A DNA stretch of 64,000 nucleotides, taken from Cystobacter fuscus DSM 2262 (GTDB taxonomy: Bacteria; Myxococcota; Myxococcia; Myxococcales; Myxococcaceae). Of this stretch, positions 18,367-28,072 are shown piece by piece (the stretch's first letter is position 1; each line of letters opens with the position of its first letter). The notes under the pieces were generated by a model. That model saw nothing but the letters and a program-made list of their open reading frames with translations. It was not told the DNA's origin and made no database searches. The position numbers and the translations under genes were made by a program. The stretch covers positions 868,001-932,000 of the forward strand of contig NZ_ANAH02000001.1 in NCBI RefSeq assembly GCF_000335475.2, written 5' to 3'.

Positions 18367-19038
18367 TTAGAAGAAGACGGATTCGGCGGAGGAAAGGACG
18401 GCGAAGCAGGACGCGATCATCCAGTCGCGGCCCGGCGTCTGGGTGCCCTTGGACTCGATCTCGGTGGCCAGTTGCGACAGGGCGCCCACCTCGGTCTCCT
18501 TGGGGTCTCGCAACAGGGCGCGCTGGTAGAGCGAGGTGATGGCGTCGCGGACCGGCGCGCCTTCCCGGTTCGCCAGGCGCCCCTGCGCGTCGAGCTCGAG
18601 TCCCTTGAAGACGCTCGCCTCCCCGGGGGTGGCGAGGTCGAGCGAGACGCGCTGGACACAGGCCGCCAGCGCCACGCGATCGATGACGATGGGGGTCGTC
18701 ACGCCCGTGGACGTCAGGGGCTCGTAGAGGCCGACGCCGTAGGGCTCGACACCGCCCAGGGCCACGCTGTGCACGTACGTGGTGCAGGGGTACAGGCCCA
18801 GCTCGTTGCACACCTGCTCCGGCGGCAGGGACAGCGCCGCGGCGACGTGGGCCGTGAGCTGCTCCGGATTCTTGAAGCGCAGGCTGTTGCGCGAGGAGGG
18901 CGCCACCTCCCCCGTGGAACCCGTCCCGGCATCGTCGGGCGGCGTACCGGCATCCGGCCCCGAGGGCGAGGAGGCGGGGCACGCGGAGAGGACACAGGCG
19001 GAGGACAGCAGCAACACGCGAAGGAAATCAGGGCGCAC
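18367..19038 (-). CDS. lipoprotein of the DUF1501/cytochrome operon
   Basis: 223 residues with a GTG start. Lipoprotein signal VLLLSSACVLSACPASS, then a Pro/Gly/Asp linker and a helical domain with Cys in PPEQVCNELGLYPCTTY and a final region ITSLYQRALLRDPKETEVG. The last motif resembles the helical repeats of DUF1592/DUF1588-type planctomycete cytochrome proteins. It overlaps the upstream cytochrome gene by 11 bases, so the two are made together. It lacks CxxCH, so it does not bind haem c itself. Its exact role is unknown. Confidence 0.82.
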   Translation of the reverse strand: MRPDFLRVLLLSSACVLSACPASSPSGPDAGTPPDDAGTGSTGEVAPSSRNSLRFKNPEQLTAHVAAALSLPPEQVCNELGLYPCTTYVHSVALGGVEPYGVGLYEPLTSTGVTTPIVIDRVALAACVQRVSLDLATPGEASVFKGLELDAQGRLANREGAPVRDAITSLYQRALLRDPKETEVGALSQLATEIESKGTQTPGRDWMIASCFAVLSSAESVFF

Positions 19039-20446
19039 CGTAGGCCTCCGTGCGGATCAGGTCGTGAAGCATGCGCTGCACGCGGTACTGATGCGTGCCC
19101 TTGAAGCGCTTCCAGGTGGCGACGAACTCGGCGTGCTCCTCGGCGGTGGGGGGGTGGCCCACGAGCAGCTTCCAGTAGTCGGTGACGGCGGCGATGGCGA
19201 AGGCATCGCTGTTGGCTCCGACCTGCGCCCACTCGACGAGGTTGCTCACCGGCTGGCCGAAGAGGTAACCGGTCTCCGGCATCTGGGTGATGATGGGCGT
19301 GGCGTTGGGGAAGCGCTTCTCGATGCGGCCGGGCACGTAGCTCGCCCAGGGCACCTCGGGGTGGCGCGGGAAGGACAGGCCCTCGTAGTTGCGGAAGGGG
19401 TAGCTGAGCGGATCCAGCGTCGCGTGGCAGGCCGCGCAGGCGGGCGCGTCCACCCCCTTGCCGTCGTAGTCGCGGGGCTCACCGGGGATGCTGAAGAGAC
19501 CCTCCTGCTTGGCGATGTCGAGGCCCAGGTACGCCCGGTAGGCCTGGGACGCGGCGTTGCGCGGCAGCGCGCTGAACATCACGAAGTAGATGAGGCTCCA
19601 CGCGGAGGTGATGTTGCCCGCGCGGTGCAGCTCATCCACGGCCTGCATCGGCAGCGTCTGCGTCACCGAGTAACGGGTGGGGTGGGTCTCCCGGAGCACG
19701 AAGTGCTTCGCCGTCATCACCTCGCGCGCGTCGTGGTCGTCCAGCTGCGCGTAGGCGTAGAGCGCGTAGTCGTCATAGTAGTCGGCGAGGGGAACGACAC
19801 CCTTGTCCTCCCCGGCCTTGAGCGAGCCCACCGGGCGGACCTTCGGGTGCGCCAGCTTCCACAGCTGCCCGTTCTTGCCGCGCCAGAACTCGCTCTGGGT
19901 GCACCGGTCCAGCTCGGCGTCCATCCGGGCGAGCTTCGCGTCGGCGCTCAACGCGTTGAACTCCTTGAGCTGCGCGTAGGTGGGCGGCGTGCCGCAGAAG
20001 TCGAGCAGGAGTCGGTTGTAGGCGAAGCGCGCGTCGTAATGGCACACGTCGTACTGGGGATTCTCACCCGCCTGGCAGCGGCCGGTCTCCGTGGGCACGC
20101 TGTTGGGATCGGCCGGGAAGGTGCCGCGCTGGATCTCCACGAGGTTGGGCACGCCGTCACCGTCGGCGTCCTGCGCCTCGACGGCCTTGAGCGCCGAGGG
20201 AAGCGCGGCCGCGAAGTCCCCGTCGGACAGGGGACGCGCCGCGTGGGGCACCAGGTGGGGCTCCAGGCTGGCACCGAAGACGTTGCGCTGCGGCGGCGCG
20301 ACGTGACAGTACGTGCAGGCCGGCTGCTGGCCCGCGCACACGGGCGCCGTGGGATAGGTGGAGCAGAACGCCCCGCCCGCGGGAGGTTTGGCCAAGGCCA
20401 CCCCCGATAGGAACACCGCGGCCCCTACAATGAGTCGTCGAAGCAC
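19028..20446 (-). CDS. secreted c-type cytochrome-like protein with two CxxCH sites
   Basis: 472 residues with a Sec signal (LIVGAAVFLSGVALA). Haem-binding motifs are CTYCH (44-48) and CAACH (337-341), the latter followed by ATLDPLSYPFRNYEG, a block seen in DUF1588/DUF1592-type proteins. Between them lies a calcium-type repeat DADGDGVPNLVEIQRGT (thrombospondin type 3-like) and a helical domain. It should carry electrons in the periplasm or at the surface. It is the first gene of the operon with the lipoprotein and DUF1501 genes. The 229 bases before it hold no gene I can support and probably carry the operon promoter. Confidence 0.88.
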   Translation of the reverse strand: MLRRLIVGAAVFLSGVALAKPPAGGAFCSTYPTAPVCAGQQPACTYCHVAPPQRNVFGASLEPHLVPHAARPLSDGDFAAALPSALKAVEAQDADGDGVPNLVEIQRGTFPADPNSVPTETGRCQAGENPQYDVCHYDARFAYNRLLLDFCGTPPTYAQLKEFNALSADAKLARMDAELDRCTQSEFWRGKNGQLWKLAHPKVRPVGSLKAGEDKGVVPLADYYDDYALYAYAQLDDHDAREVMTAKHFVLRETHPTRYSVTQTLPMQAVDELHRAGNITSAWSLIYFVMFSALPRNAASQAYRAYLGLDIAKQEGLFSIPGEPRDYDGKGVDAPACAACHATLDPLSYPFRNYEGLSFPRHPEVPWASYVPGRIEKRFPNATPIITQMPETGYLFGQPVSNLVEWAQVGANSDAFAIAAVTDYWKLLVGHPPTAEEHAEFVATWKRFKGTHQYRVQRMLHDLIRTEAYGAP

Positions 20447-20675
20447 GAGAACACCTCGTCAAAACAGTCGTTCATGAATGGGACGACACATCAGCGACGA
20501 AAAAAGCAAAAGGTCGCGTGAAGATTCCGTCGAAAAGCGCAGCGGGCGCGTCGTTTGACGTTCTCGATCCACGCCGGACGGATGCAAGGAATTCTACCCG
20601 GATTCCCCGTGGCCCTCAATCTCCAGGAGCAACTGGAAAAATTTCATTTGACCGGTTGGACAGGGAGTGGGCGGC

Positions 20676-21509
20676 CTACAGGAACGTGCGGACCTCGGCC
20701 AGGACGCGCTCGGCGTGTTGCTCGGGGAACCAGTGGTTGACGTCCTCGAAGAGGCGGAAGCGGCAATCCTCGCGCTCCCGCACCGCGCGTTCGAAGGCGT
20801 CCGTGGAGGCCATCCGATCGAAGGGGCTGCGGATGTAGAGCACGGGGAAGGGAAAGTCCGTGTACGGCTTCTGGTACTCGGCGCCCAGCAAGGCGAAGGG
20901 CCAGCGCACGAGCCAGAGCGGACCGTGCCAGTAGTGGTAGCAGTCCTGGTGGAGCTGGTCGGCCCGTTCGCCACGATAGCCCGCGGAGCGCTGGAGGGCC
21001 TCGGACACGGCGCGCTGGAGCAACGGCACGCGCACGTAATACGGCAAGCTGAAGAACAGGGAGTAGAACCACCCCAGGGCCCGGAGGCCGTGCTCGCCCA
21101 GGTCGTAGCGGAACGAGGAGCCCACCGACAGGGCCACCAGCTTCTCGATGGGCGCCTGGGGGTGGCGGGCCCGGGCATAGGCCCACGTGTAGGTCGCGCC
21201 CCAGTCATGCGCGATGACCACCAGCTTGCCCGTGGGGCTCGCGGCGGCGAGGTCATCGAACAGACGCGTCACCTCCTCGCGCAACACGTCCCCCACCAGT
21301 TCGCTCAGCTTGGGGAAGTGGGGATGGGTGAGGCGATTGGGGAAGGCGATGGCGTAGATGTCACGGCCCCGGAGCCACGGCTGCTCGCGCTCCCCGGCCC
21401 GCACGTATGCGTCGTACATCCGGGGCGAGTCCGGGAAGCCATGCAGCAACACCAACGGGCTGCGCGTCGCGTCCGGTTCCTCGTGAAGGTGCTCGAGCAT
21501 GCAGTACAT
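20676..21509 (-). CDS. alpha/beta hydrolase, epoxide-hydrolase-like
   Basis: 277 residues. Oxyanion motif HGFPDSP; the nucleophile elbow is AHDWGAT, with Asp as in epoxide hydrolases and haloalkane dehalogenases rather than Ser. The catalytic His lies in VNHWFPEQH near the C-terminus, and the acid is probably in SPFDRMAS. The lid region is long and aromatic (WFYSLFFSLPYYVRVPLLQ), pointing to a hydrophobic substrate. Cytoplasmic. It is divergent from the amylase gene, with 95 bases between starts. Met at residue 4 is an alternative start. Confidence 0.9.
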   Translation of the reverse strand: MYCMLEHLHEEPDATRSPLVLLHGFPDSPRMYDAYVRAGEREQPWLRGRDIYAIAFPNRLTHPHFPKLSELVGDVLREEVTRLFDDLAAASPTGKLVVIAHDWGATYTWAYARARHPQAPIEKLVALSVGSSFRYDLGEHGLRALGWFYSLFFSLPYYVRVPLLQRAVSEALQRSAGYRGERADQLHQDCYHYWHGPLWLVRWPFALLGAEYQKPYTDFPFPVLYIRSPFDRMASTDAFERAVREREDCRFRLFEDVNHWFPEQHAERVLAEVRTFL

Positions 21510-21604
21510 GGGCGTCTCCGTGGACCGTCACCCCATGGACGGCCGCGCCCGGCACATTAACCCTGCCCTCCCACGCCGTCCGTGCCCGGGTAGGCTCCCA
21601 CGCC

Positions 21605-24250
21605 ATGCCCTCCCTCTTCTCGAAGCGTCTGGCCGCAGTGGGTGCCGCCGCCGCGTGGCTCGCCTGCAAGGGCGATCCCCAGCCCGGCCCCGTCACGCCC
21701 CCCACCCCACCGCCGCCTCCACCCGTGGATTCGCTCCACGTGCCCTCTCCGGACTGGAGGGATCAGATCCTCTATTTCGTCATGACCGACCGCTTCGCCA
21801 ACGGCGATCCGGGCAACGATGACCAGGGCGCTGGCGAGTACGACCCGGCGGATGGGGCGAAGTACAGCGGCGGTGACTTGAAGGGCCTGCGCGAGCGGCT
21901 CGACTACATCCAGGGCCTGGGCGCCACGGCCGTGTGGCTCACCCCGCCCGTGGCGAACCAGTGGTGGGATCCGCTCGTCAACTACGGCGGCTATCACGGC
22001 TACTGGGCGCGGGACTTCAAGCAGGTGGACCCGCACCTGGGCACGCTGGAGGACTACCGGAGCCTGTCGCGGGAGCTGCACTCGCGCGGCATGTACCTGG
22101 TGCAGGACATCGTCCTCAACCACATGGCCAACTGCTTCCGCTACACGCGCTACGACCCCGCGGACGTGTCCGCCCACGTGGAGCTCAACACCGGTGCCAG
22201 GCCCTCATGTGGCCCCACCCAGGCGCCCTTCGATCAGTGGGATCCCACCCGTCCCGCCCACCGCGACGCCCACGTCTTCCACTGGACGCCCACCATCCAG
22301 GACTACGGCGTGCGCGACCAGGAGCTGAACTGGCAGCTGTCGGACCTGGATGACCTCGACACCGAGAACCCCGCCGTGCGCGCGGCCCTCCGGGACAGCT
22401 ACGACTTCTGGATCCGCGAGGTGGGCGTGGATGGCTTCCGCATGGACACGGTCTTCTACGTGCCCCAGGACAGCATCAAGGACTTCCTCTACTCCACGGA
22501 CGCGGCCCACCCGGGCGTCGTCCCGTTCGCCCGGAGCCTGGGCAAGGAGGGCTTCCTCGCGTTCGGCGAGGGCTACGCCACCGATCTGCCCTTCCAGGAC
22601 ACCGCGACCCGGAAGATCGCCTCGTACCTGACGGAGGAGGCCACGGGTGACGCCCTGCTGCCGGGCATGCTCGACTTCCCGCTCTACCGCACGACGGGCG
22701 ATGTGTTCGCCCGGGGAGCCCCCACGTCCCAGCTCGGCTACCGGATGACGCGCTCGGGGACGGCGTTCCCGCGTCCGCACCTGATGCCCACCTTCCTGGA
22801 CAACCACGACGTGGACCGCTTCCTCAAGGGAGGCTCGGAGGCGGCGCTCCGACAGGGGCTGTTGTTCATGATGACCGTGCCGGGCATTCCCGTCCTCTAT
22901 TACGGCACCGAGCAGGGCTTCACCGAGCAGCGCGGCGCCATGTTCCAGAAGGGGTTCGGCGCGGGAGGCAAGGACCGCTTCGACACCACGGCGCCCTTGT
23001 ACGCCCTCGTCCGCGAGTTGACGGCACTGCGCAAGACGCACGCCGTCTTCCGGCATGGCACCCCCACGGTGCTGCGGCAGAACGAAGCACGCGCCGGAGT
23101 GTTCGCCTACAAGATGGAGGACGCGGGACAGGTCGCGTTCGTCGTCTTCAACACCTCGGACGAGGAGGCGTTGCTGGACAACCTGCCCACGGGCCTCGCC
23201 GCAGGCAGTGGGCTGAAGGTGCTCGCGAGCCTGGATCCGGAGGCCCGGGAGGTGCGCACCGGAACGGACGGACGGCTGTCCCTGAAGCTCCCCGCCCGCG
23301 CGGCCCGGGTCTACATGCCCTCGGGCGACGTCGTCCCGCCTCCCGCTCAGAGCGCCCGTGTCACCCTCTCCAACGCCAGCGGCGGCACCGTCCCGGGCGA
23401 CTTCGAGCTGTCCGGCACCGCCACCGGCGTGTCCTCGTTCCGCCTCGTGGTGGATGGCGTACTCGGGAGCGCTCCCCTCGTGACGGTGAAGGCGGATGGC
23501 ACCTGGAGCACCCTCGTCGGCACCCAGGGCATGACGGACAGCACCCTCCAGCACTCGCTCGTCGCGTGGGCCGGGGAGGACCAGGTGCTCTCCGACACGT
23601 GGACCTTCCGCGTGGAGCGCGTCTTCACGGCCCTGCTCACCCACGACGATCCCGAGGGCGATGACGTGGGCCCCACGGGCTCCTATCACTACCCCACCGA
23701 TGAGACCTGGGGCGTCAACCACCAGGGAGACCTGCGCCGCGTCACCCTCCTGGGCTCGGGCAACACGCTCAAGCTCGCGCTCCAGACGAAGACCGTCACC
23801 ACCATCTGGAATCCGCAGAACGGCTTCGACCACGTGGCCTTCACCGTCTACATCGACGTGCCCGGACGCTCGGGTCTCACCGTGATGCCCCAGCAGAACG
23901 CGTCGCTTCCCTCCGGCATGGCGTGGGACTACCGCGTGCGCGTCCACGGCTGGTCCAACGCCTTGTTCGCGCCCCAGGGCGCCTCCGCCACCGAGGAGGG
24001 CACCCCGGTCTCTCCCACCGCCGCCATCGAGGTGGACAAGAACACCCGCACCGTCTTCCTCACCCTGTCCGGAGAGTTGTTCGGCGGGCTGTCGACGCTC
24101 CAGGGCGTGAAGGTCTACGTCACCACCTGGGACTACGACAACGGCTACCGGCCCCTCGTCCCCGCTTCCGAGCAGTGGAAGTTCTGGGGAGCGGATGGCG
24201 CCACGTCGCCTCTCGTCCTCGACGACACGCCCGTGCTCACCGTGCCCTGA
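21605..24250 (+). CDS. GH13 alpha-amylase lipoprotein with glucodextranase-like C-terminal module
   Basis: 881 residues from the ATG at 21605; the longer in-frame extension overlaps the divergent hydrolase gene. Lipoprotein signal AAAAWLACKG precedes a Pro-rich linker. The GH13 barrel has DRFANGDPGNDDQG, VQDIVLNHMAN, nucleophile D281 in GFRMDTV, acid/base E322 in GFLAFGEGY and transition-state D402 in LDNHDVDR. After the barrel come an Ig-like segment and, from about residue 680, a domain like the C-terminal binding module of glucodextranase (HDDPEGDDVGPTGSYHYP, KFWGAD). It should hydrolyse alpha-glucans at the outer membrane surface. Confidence 0.94.
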   Translation: MPSLFSKRLAAVGAAAAWLACKGDPQPGPVTPPTPPPPPPVDSLHVPSPDWRDQILYFVMTDRFANGDPGNDDQGAGEYDPADGAKYSGGDLKGLRERLDYIQGLGATAVWLTPPVANQWWDPLVNYGGYHGYWARDFKQVDPHLGTLEDYRSLSRELHSRGMYLVQDIVLNHMANCFRYTRYDPADVSAHVELNTGARPSCGPTQAPFDQWDPTRPAHRDAHVFHWTPTIQDYGVRDQELNWQLSDLDDLDTENPAVRAALRDSYDFWIREVGVDGFRMDTVFYVPQDSIKDFLYSTDAAHPGVVPFARSLGKEGFLAFGEGYATDLPFQDTATRKIASYLTEEATGDALLPGMLDFPLYRTTGDVFARGAPTSQLGYRMTRSGTAFPRPHLMPTFLDNHDVDRFLKGGSEAALRQGLLFMMTVPGIPVLYYGTEQGFTEQRGAMFQKGFGAGGKDRFDTTAPLYALVRELTALRKTHAVFRHGTPTVLRQNEARAGVFAYKMEDAGQVAFVVFNTSDEEALLDNLPTGLAAGSGLKVLASLDPEAREVRTGTDGRLSLKLPARAARVYMPSGDVVPPPAQSARVTLSNASGGTVPGDFELSGTATGVSSFRLVVDGVLGSAPLVTVKADGTWSTLVGTQGMTDSTLQHSLVAWAGEDQVLSDTWTFRVERVFTALLTHDDPEGDDVGPTGSYHYPTDETWGVNHQGDLRRVTLLGSGNTLKLALQTKTVTTIWNPQNGFDHVAFTVYIDVPGRSGLTVMPQQNASLPSGMAWDYRVRVHGWSNALFAPQGASATEEGTPVSPTAAIEVDKNTRTVFLTLSGELFGGLSTLQGVKVYVTTWDYDNGYRPLVPASEQWKFWGADGATSPLVLDDTPVLTVP

Positions 24251-24346
24251 GGGCCTGGCCCGAGGAGAACGGCATCGTCATATTTCCCGTGAGGCCCGCT
24301 GGTGCGGCCGACCGCACCGGCTCTGTCCCGGCCCAGGAGAGGCCCG

Positions 24347-25534
24347 ATGCAGTCGACTCCGGATCTGATGACGCTCGCGCACCGCCTGAATCCCTATCCC
24401 CTGTACGCGGAACTCAGACGCAACCATCCGGTCTGCCGGGTCGAGCCCGGCGGACTCGTGGCCGTCAGCCGGTACAAGGACGTGGAGTACGTCCTCAAGC
24501 ATCCGGAGTTCTTCTCCTCCCACGGCTTCCGGATCGCGTGGCAGCCCGAGTGGGCGGGAGACAACCCGCTCGCCCAATCCCTCGCCGCGTCCGATGGCAA
24601 GGAGCACGCCCGCCTGCGATCCCTGGTCAGCCGTGCCTTCACCCCCGTGGCCATCAACCGCCTCGACGAGAAGGTCCGCGCGAACGCTGCCCGGCTCGCG
24701 GAGGGCCTGCACGCCCGGGGCGAGGTGGACTTCATGGAGGAGTTCGCCACCCCGCTGCCCGCTCGCACCATCAGCGACCTGCTGGGAATCGATCCCACGC
24801 TCGAGCGCCACTACAAGCGCTGGACGGAGGTCCTCGTCAGCATCGCGCCCGTTCCCGAGAACGACGAGCACGTGACCCGCACGCGCGACACCATCGCCGA
24901 GTTGAAGCACTACGTGCAGCAGATCATCGACGCGCGGCGCTCCCAGCCGAGCGACGACGTGATGGGCCTCATCGTGCGGGGCGGCCCCGACGGGCAGCGG
25001 CTCAGTGACCAGGAAATCATCGGGCTCGCCTTCACCCTGCTGGCAGCGGGACTCGAGACGACGAGCTTCTTCTTCGCCCACGCGCTGCCGTTGCTGGCCG
25101 AGCGCCCCGACGTGTTCGAACGGCTGCGCGCCGACCGCGAGCTGCTGCCGAAGTTCATCGAGGAGATGCTGCGCTACGACGGCCCGGTGCGGGGGCTGCC
25201 ACGCATCGTCACGGCCGACGTGGAGCTGTCCGGCGTGCGCATCGAGCGGGGCGCATGCGTCCTGTCGCTCATCGCCTCGGCCAACCGCGACGAGGTCCGT
25301 TTTCCCCACGCCGACCGCTTCGACCTCGATCGGGAGCAGACGGGCATCTCCTTCGGGGCTGGCAGCCACTTCTGCCTCGGGGCCTTCCTGGCGCGGCTCG
25401 AGGCCCGGGCGGGCCTCGGCGCACTGCTCGACCGGTTCAGCGGCTTCTCGCTCCTCCCCGAGGGCGTGGTGTGGAACCGGAGCCTCGTCACGAGCGGACC
25501 GTTGAAGATGCCGGTCCGCTTCCTGCCGGCCTGA
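24347..25534 (+). CDS. cytochrome P450
   Basis: 395 residues from the ATG at 24347 with an AGGAGA site. P450 marks: I-helix LLAAGLETTSFF, K-helix ExxR in EEMLR, and the haem-binding loop SFGAGSHFCLGAFLAR with ligand C343. Soluble bacterial class I type, so it needs ferredoxin and reductase from elsewhere; none are encoded nearby. The substrate cannot be deduced. It follows the amylase gene by 96 bases but shares no obvious pathway with it. It converges on the GH32 gene, with 12 bases between stops. Confidence 0.95.
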   Translation: MQSTPDLMTLAHRLNPYPLYAELRRNHPVCRVEPGGLVAVSRYKDVEYVLKHPEFFSSHGFRIAWQPEWAGDNPLAQSLAASDGKEHARLRSLVSRAFTPVAINRLDEKVRANAARLAEGLHARGEVDFMEEFATPLPARTISDLLGIDPTLERHYKRWTEVLVSIAPVPENDEHVTRTRDTIAELKHYVQQIIDARRSQPSDDVMGLIVRGGPDGQRLSDQEIIGLAFTLLAAGLETTSFFFAHALPLLAERPDVFERLRADRELLPKFIEEMLRYDGPVRGLPRIVTADVELSGVRIERGACVLSLIASANRDEVRFPHADRFDLDREQTGISFGAGSHFCLGAFLARLEARAGLGALLDRFSGFSLLPEGVVWNRSLVTSGPLKMPVRFLPA

Positions 25535-25546
25535 GAGCCGCCAGCG

Positions 25547-27994
25547 TCACGGGCTCACACGGATGTGCTGGAACAGGGCCGTGGCGTCGTGGACGTTGAG
25601 CCCGAAGCGCCCGCTGACATAGGCGGTGTCGGTGGCGTCGATGATGGGCGTGGTGCCGTTGTCCAGGTACACCCGGAAGCGGGAGCCCGTGGCGATGACC
25701 TTCAGGTGGTACGTGCGCCCCGCCAGGATGGGCGTGTGGTACACGGCGATGTCCTTCCCCGGACGCCACAGCTTGACCATGCCCAGGGTGTCCACGTTGA
25801 GCGTGTAGTGTTGCGTCGCGTTGGCGTTGGCGCGGAACGTCAGCGCCGCCGCGCCTCCGTAGGCCAGGCCCCCGTTGATCACGCGCACATCGCCCTCGTA
25901 GGTGAAGTCCGTGCCCGTCTGCGAGCTGAGGTAGAAACCGTCACCCACCACCGAGCCCTGCTTGCCACCAAGCGGCTCGGTCCAGGTGCCCACGGTGGAA
26001 CTCCACGGCCCGGCGAGGTTGGAGCGGAAGCTGGTGGCGTTCACGCGAATGTTCTTCAGGAGTCCCGTGCCCGAGTAGACGTTGAACCCGAAGCGCCCGC
26101 TGACATGGGTGGTGTCGGTGGCGTCGATGACGGGCACGGCGCCGTTGTCCAGGTACACCTTGAAGTTGGACCCCTGGGCGACCACCTTGAGGTGGTACGT
26201 CCGTCCCGCAACGATGGGCACGGGATTCACGGCGATGTCCCGCCCCGGACGCCACAGCTTGACCCCCGCCTGGGTGTCCAGGGTGGCCGTGTAGTGCTGG
26301 GTCGCGTCGGCGTTCGAGCGGAAGGTCAGCGCCGCGGCCACCCCGCTGACCACGAGCACGTCGCCCTCGTAGGTGAAGTCCGTGCCCGTCTGCGAGCTGA
26401 GATAGAAGATATCGGTGGCGCTCGCCGCCGTGCCCTGCTTGCCCCCCGTCACGTCCGACCAGGCGCCGCGCACGGCCGTCCAGATCCCGGCGAGGTTGGT
26501 GTCGAGCGTGGGCTCGCCACCGGCCCAGGCGGAGCCCAGCCGGTAGAGTTGCAGCGAGACCAGCTTCACGCTGCCGCCTTCCGCATAGAGGCGGATGCCC
26601 TGACTGGTCGTGGCCGAGTTGAACTTGATGTTCTCGGTCAAGGACACCCGGCCGTCGTTGCCGAACACCTCCAACTGTCCCCGGTCGACGAGCAGGCGCA
26701 TCTTCACCCGGCCATTCACCGGCGACATCGCGGCCCCGGCCAGCATCTGCGCGACCCGGTCATACACCACCACGCGATCCGCGGTTCCATCGCTCCGGGC
26801 ATGCAGCTTGAAGCCGAAGCGCGACGCCGTGGCGCCCGTGAGATCGAACTCGGCGAGCAGCTCGTAGGTGTCGGCGAGGATGCCCGTGAGCGGATCCGTC
26901 GCCGGGTCGGTGGTGAGGGTGCGGCTGGTCCATGACGCGCTCGAGGTGCGCAGGGACTCGATCTCCGCGACGGGGTAGCGGGTGAGCCGCACGCCCTCGG
27001 GGAACGTCCGCAGCTTCAGCTCGGCGGGAAAGGAGGCACTGCCCGTCCAGGTGCTTCCGGAGTTGCCCGGCATCCACACCATCTGCACGGTGCGCCCGTC
27101 GGGCATGTTGCTGAAGACGAGCCCCGCGTAGAACGAACCATCGAAGCTGTTGCGCCCCATGTCCATCCGCTGGGGCACGCTCCACTCCGGCGTGAACGTC
27201 AGGCCATTGAACGAGCCGAGGACGTACTCGCCACTGGCATCCGTCATGACCCACTTCGTGTTGGACGCGTTGCCGTCCACCGCGAGCGGAAAGAAGTCCG
27301 GGCACTCGAAGAGCCAGTCCGCCTTGTACCGGCTGCTCCACGTCCAGTGCAGCAGGTCCGGCGAGGTGTACAGCTCCACCCCGTTGCCTCCAGCGTCGGA
27401 CCAGACGACCATCACCCACCGCGCCGTGGGTGCGTGCCAGAACACCTTGGGGTCGCGGCTGGTGCCCGCGGGGGTGACGACCTTGCGGCCACCGTCATAG
27501 GTCTGGAACGTCCGGCCCGCGTCGTTGCTGTAATGGACGATGACGCCGTTGGTCCCGGAGAACACGACGATGGGCTGCTCGGTGCCGGTGCGCAGGCCCG
27601 AGGTGTTGTTCACGTCCACGACCCCGCCACCCGACCACAGGTCCCCAGGATGCACACCGGGCTCGAGCGCCATCGGCAGCTGGGTCCAATGCACCAGGTC
27701 CGGGCTGGTGGCGTGGCCCCAATGCATGGTGTCCCACGCCAGTCCGTGCGGGTTGTGCTGGAAGAAGAGGTGGTACGTGCCCTGGTAGTACAGCGGCGCG
27801 TTGACGTCGTTCATCCAGCCCCACCGGGAGCTGAAGTGGAACTGGCCCCGATAGGGCTCGGAGTACGCGGTGGAGGGATAGGGAAACTCGGGGTACTCGG
27901 CCACCGTCCCCGCCCGGCTCGCCGCGCCCGGCAGGACGACGGCGAGCGCCGTGAGCAATGGAAGGACGACGGTACGGGTGGAGATAGGGTTCAT
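25547..27994 (-). CDS. secreted GH32 fructan hydrolase with two tandem C-terminal modules
   Basis: 815 residues with a Sec signal (VVLPLLTALAVVLPGAASRA). GH32 catalytic triad: nucleophile D63 in GWMNDVNAP (canonical motif WMNDPNG, so Val and Ala replace Pro and Gly), D181 in SRDPKVFW and acid/base E230 in LFECPDFF. The five-blade propeller is followed by a beta-sandwich (about 400-480) and two copies of a roughly 150-residue module, each with LSSQTGTDFTYEGDV, ATQHYT, GRTYHLKV and a YVSGRFG or HVSGRFG motif, as in CBM66-like or DUF1080 folds. It should release fructose from levan or inulin outside the cell. A 13-base inverted repeat covers its start codon. Confidence 0.93.
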   Translation of the reverse strand: MNPISTRTVVLPLLTALAVVLPGAASRAGTVAEYPEFPYPSTAYSEPYRGQFHFSSRWGWMNDVNAPLYYQGTYHLFFQHNPHGLAWDTMHWGHATSPDLVHWTQLPMALEPGVHPGDLWSGGGVVDVNNTSGLRTGTEQPIVVFSGTNGVIVHYSNDAGRTFQTYDGGRKVVTPAGTSRDPKVFWHAPTARWVMVVWSDAGGNGVELYTSPDLLHWTWSSRYKADWLFECPDFFPLAVDGNASNTKWVMTDASGEYVLGSFNGLTFTPEWSVPQRMDMGRNSFDGSFYAGLVFSNMPDGRTVQMVWMPGNSGSTWTGSASFPAELKLRTFPEGVRLTRYPVAEIESLRTSSASWTSRTLTTDPATDPLTGILADTYELLAEFDLTGATASRFGFKLHARSDGTADRVVVYDRVAQMLAGAAMSPVNGRVKMRLLVDRGQLEVFGNDGRVSLTENIKFNSATTSQGIRLYAEGGSVKLVSLQLYRLGSAWAGGEPTLDTNLAGIWTAVRGAWSDVTGGKQGTAASATDIFYLSSQTGTDFTYEGDVLVVSGVAAALTFRSNADATQHYTATLDTQAGVKLWRPGRDIAVNPVPIVAGRTYHLKVVAQGSNFKVYLDNGAVPVIDATDTTHVSGRFGFNVYSGTGLLKNIRVNATSFRSNLAGPWSSTVGTWTEPLGGKQGSVVGDGFYLSSQTGTDFTYEGDVRVINGGLAYGGAAALTFRANANATQHYTLNVDTLGMVKLWRPGKDIAVYHTPILAGRTYHLKVIATGSRFRVYLDNGTTPIIDATDTAYVSGRFGLNVHDATALFQHIRVSP

Positions 27995-28012
27995 GGCGGA
28001 TGAACCCTATCT
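27982..28012 (-). promoter_or_regulatory. perfect 13-base inverted repeat over the GH32 start codon
   Basis: AGATAGGGTTCAT and its exact complement ATGAACCCTATCT flank a 5-base spacer. The GH32 start codon is the first three bases of the second arm in the message. Either a repressor operator or an RNA hairpin that hides the start codon is possible. The 60 bases upstream are unusually A/T-rich and probably contain the promoter. Confidence 0.6.
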
Positions 28013-28072
28013 ATTTCTTTTTTTCGTGTAAAACCTGTTTAAGCTGAAGCTCCGGTGCAAGCGTCGGGTGCC

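Noticed and set aside
27982-28012. Inverted repeat as a transposon end
   Set aside because: No transposase, no second copy in the window and no target duplication; it is centred on a start codon.
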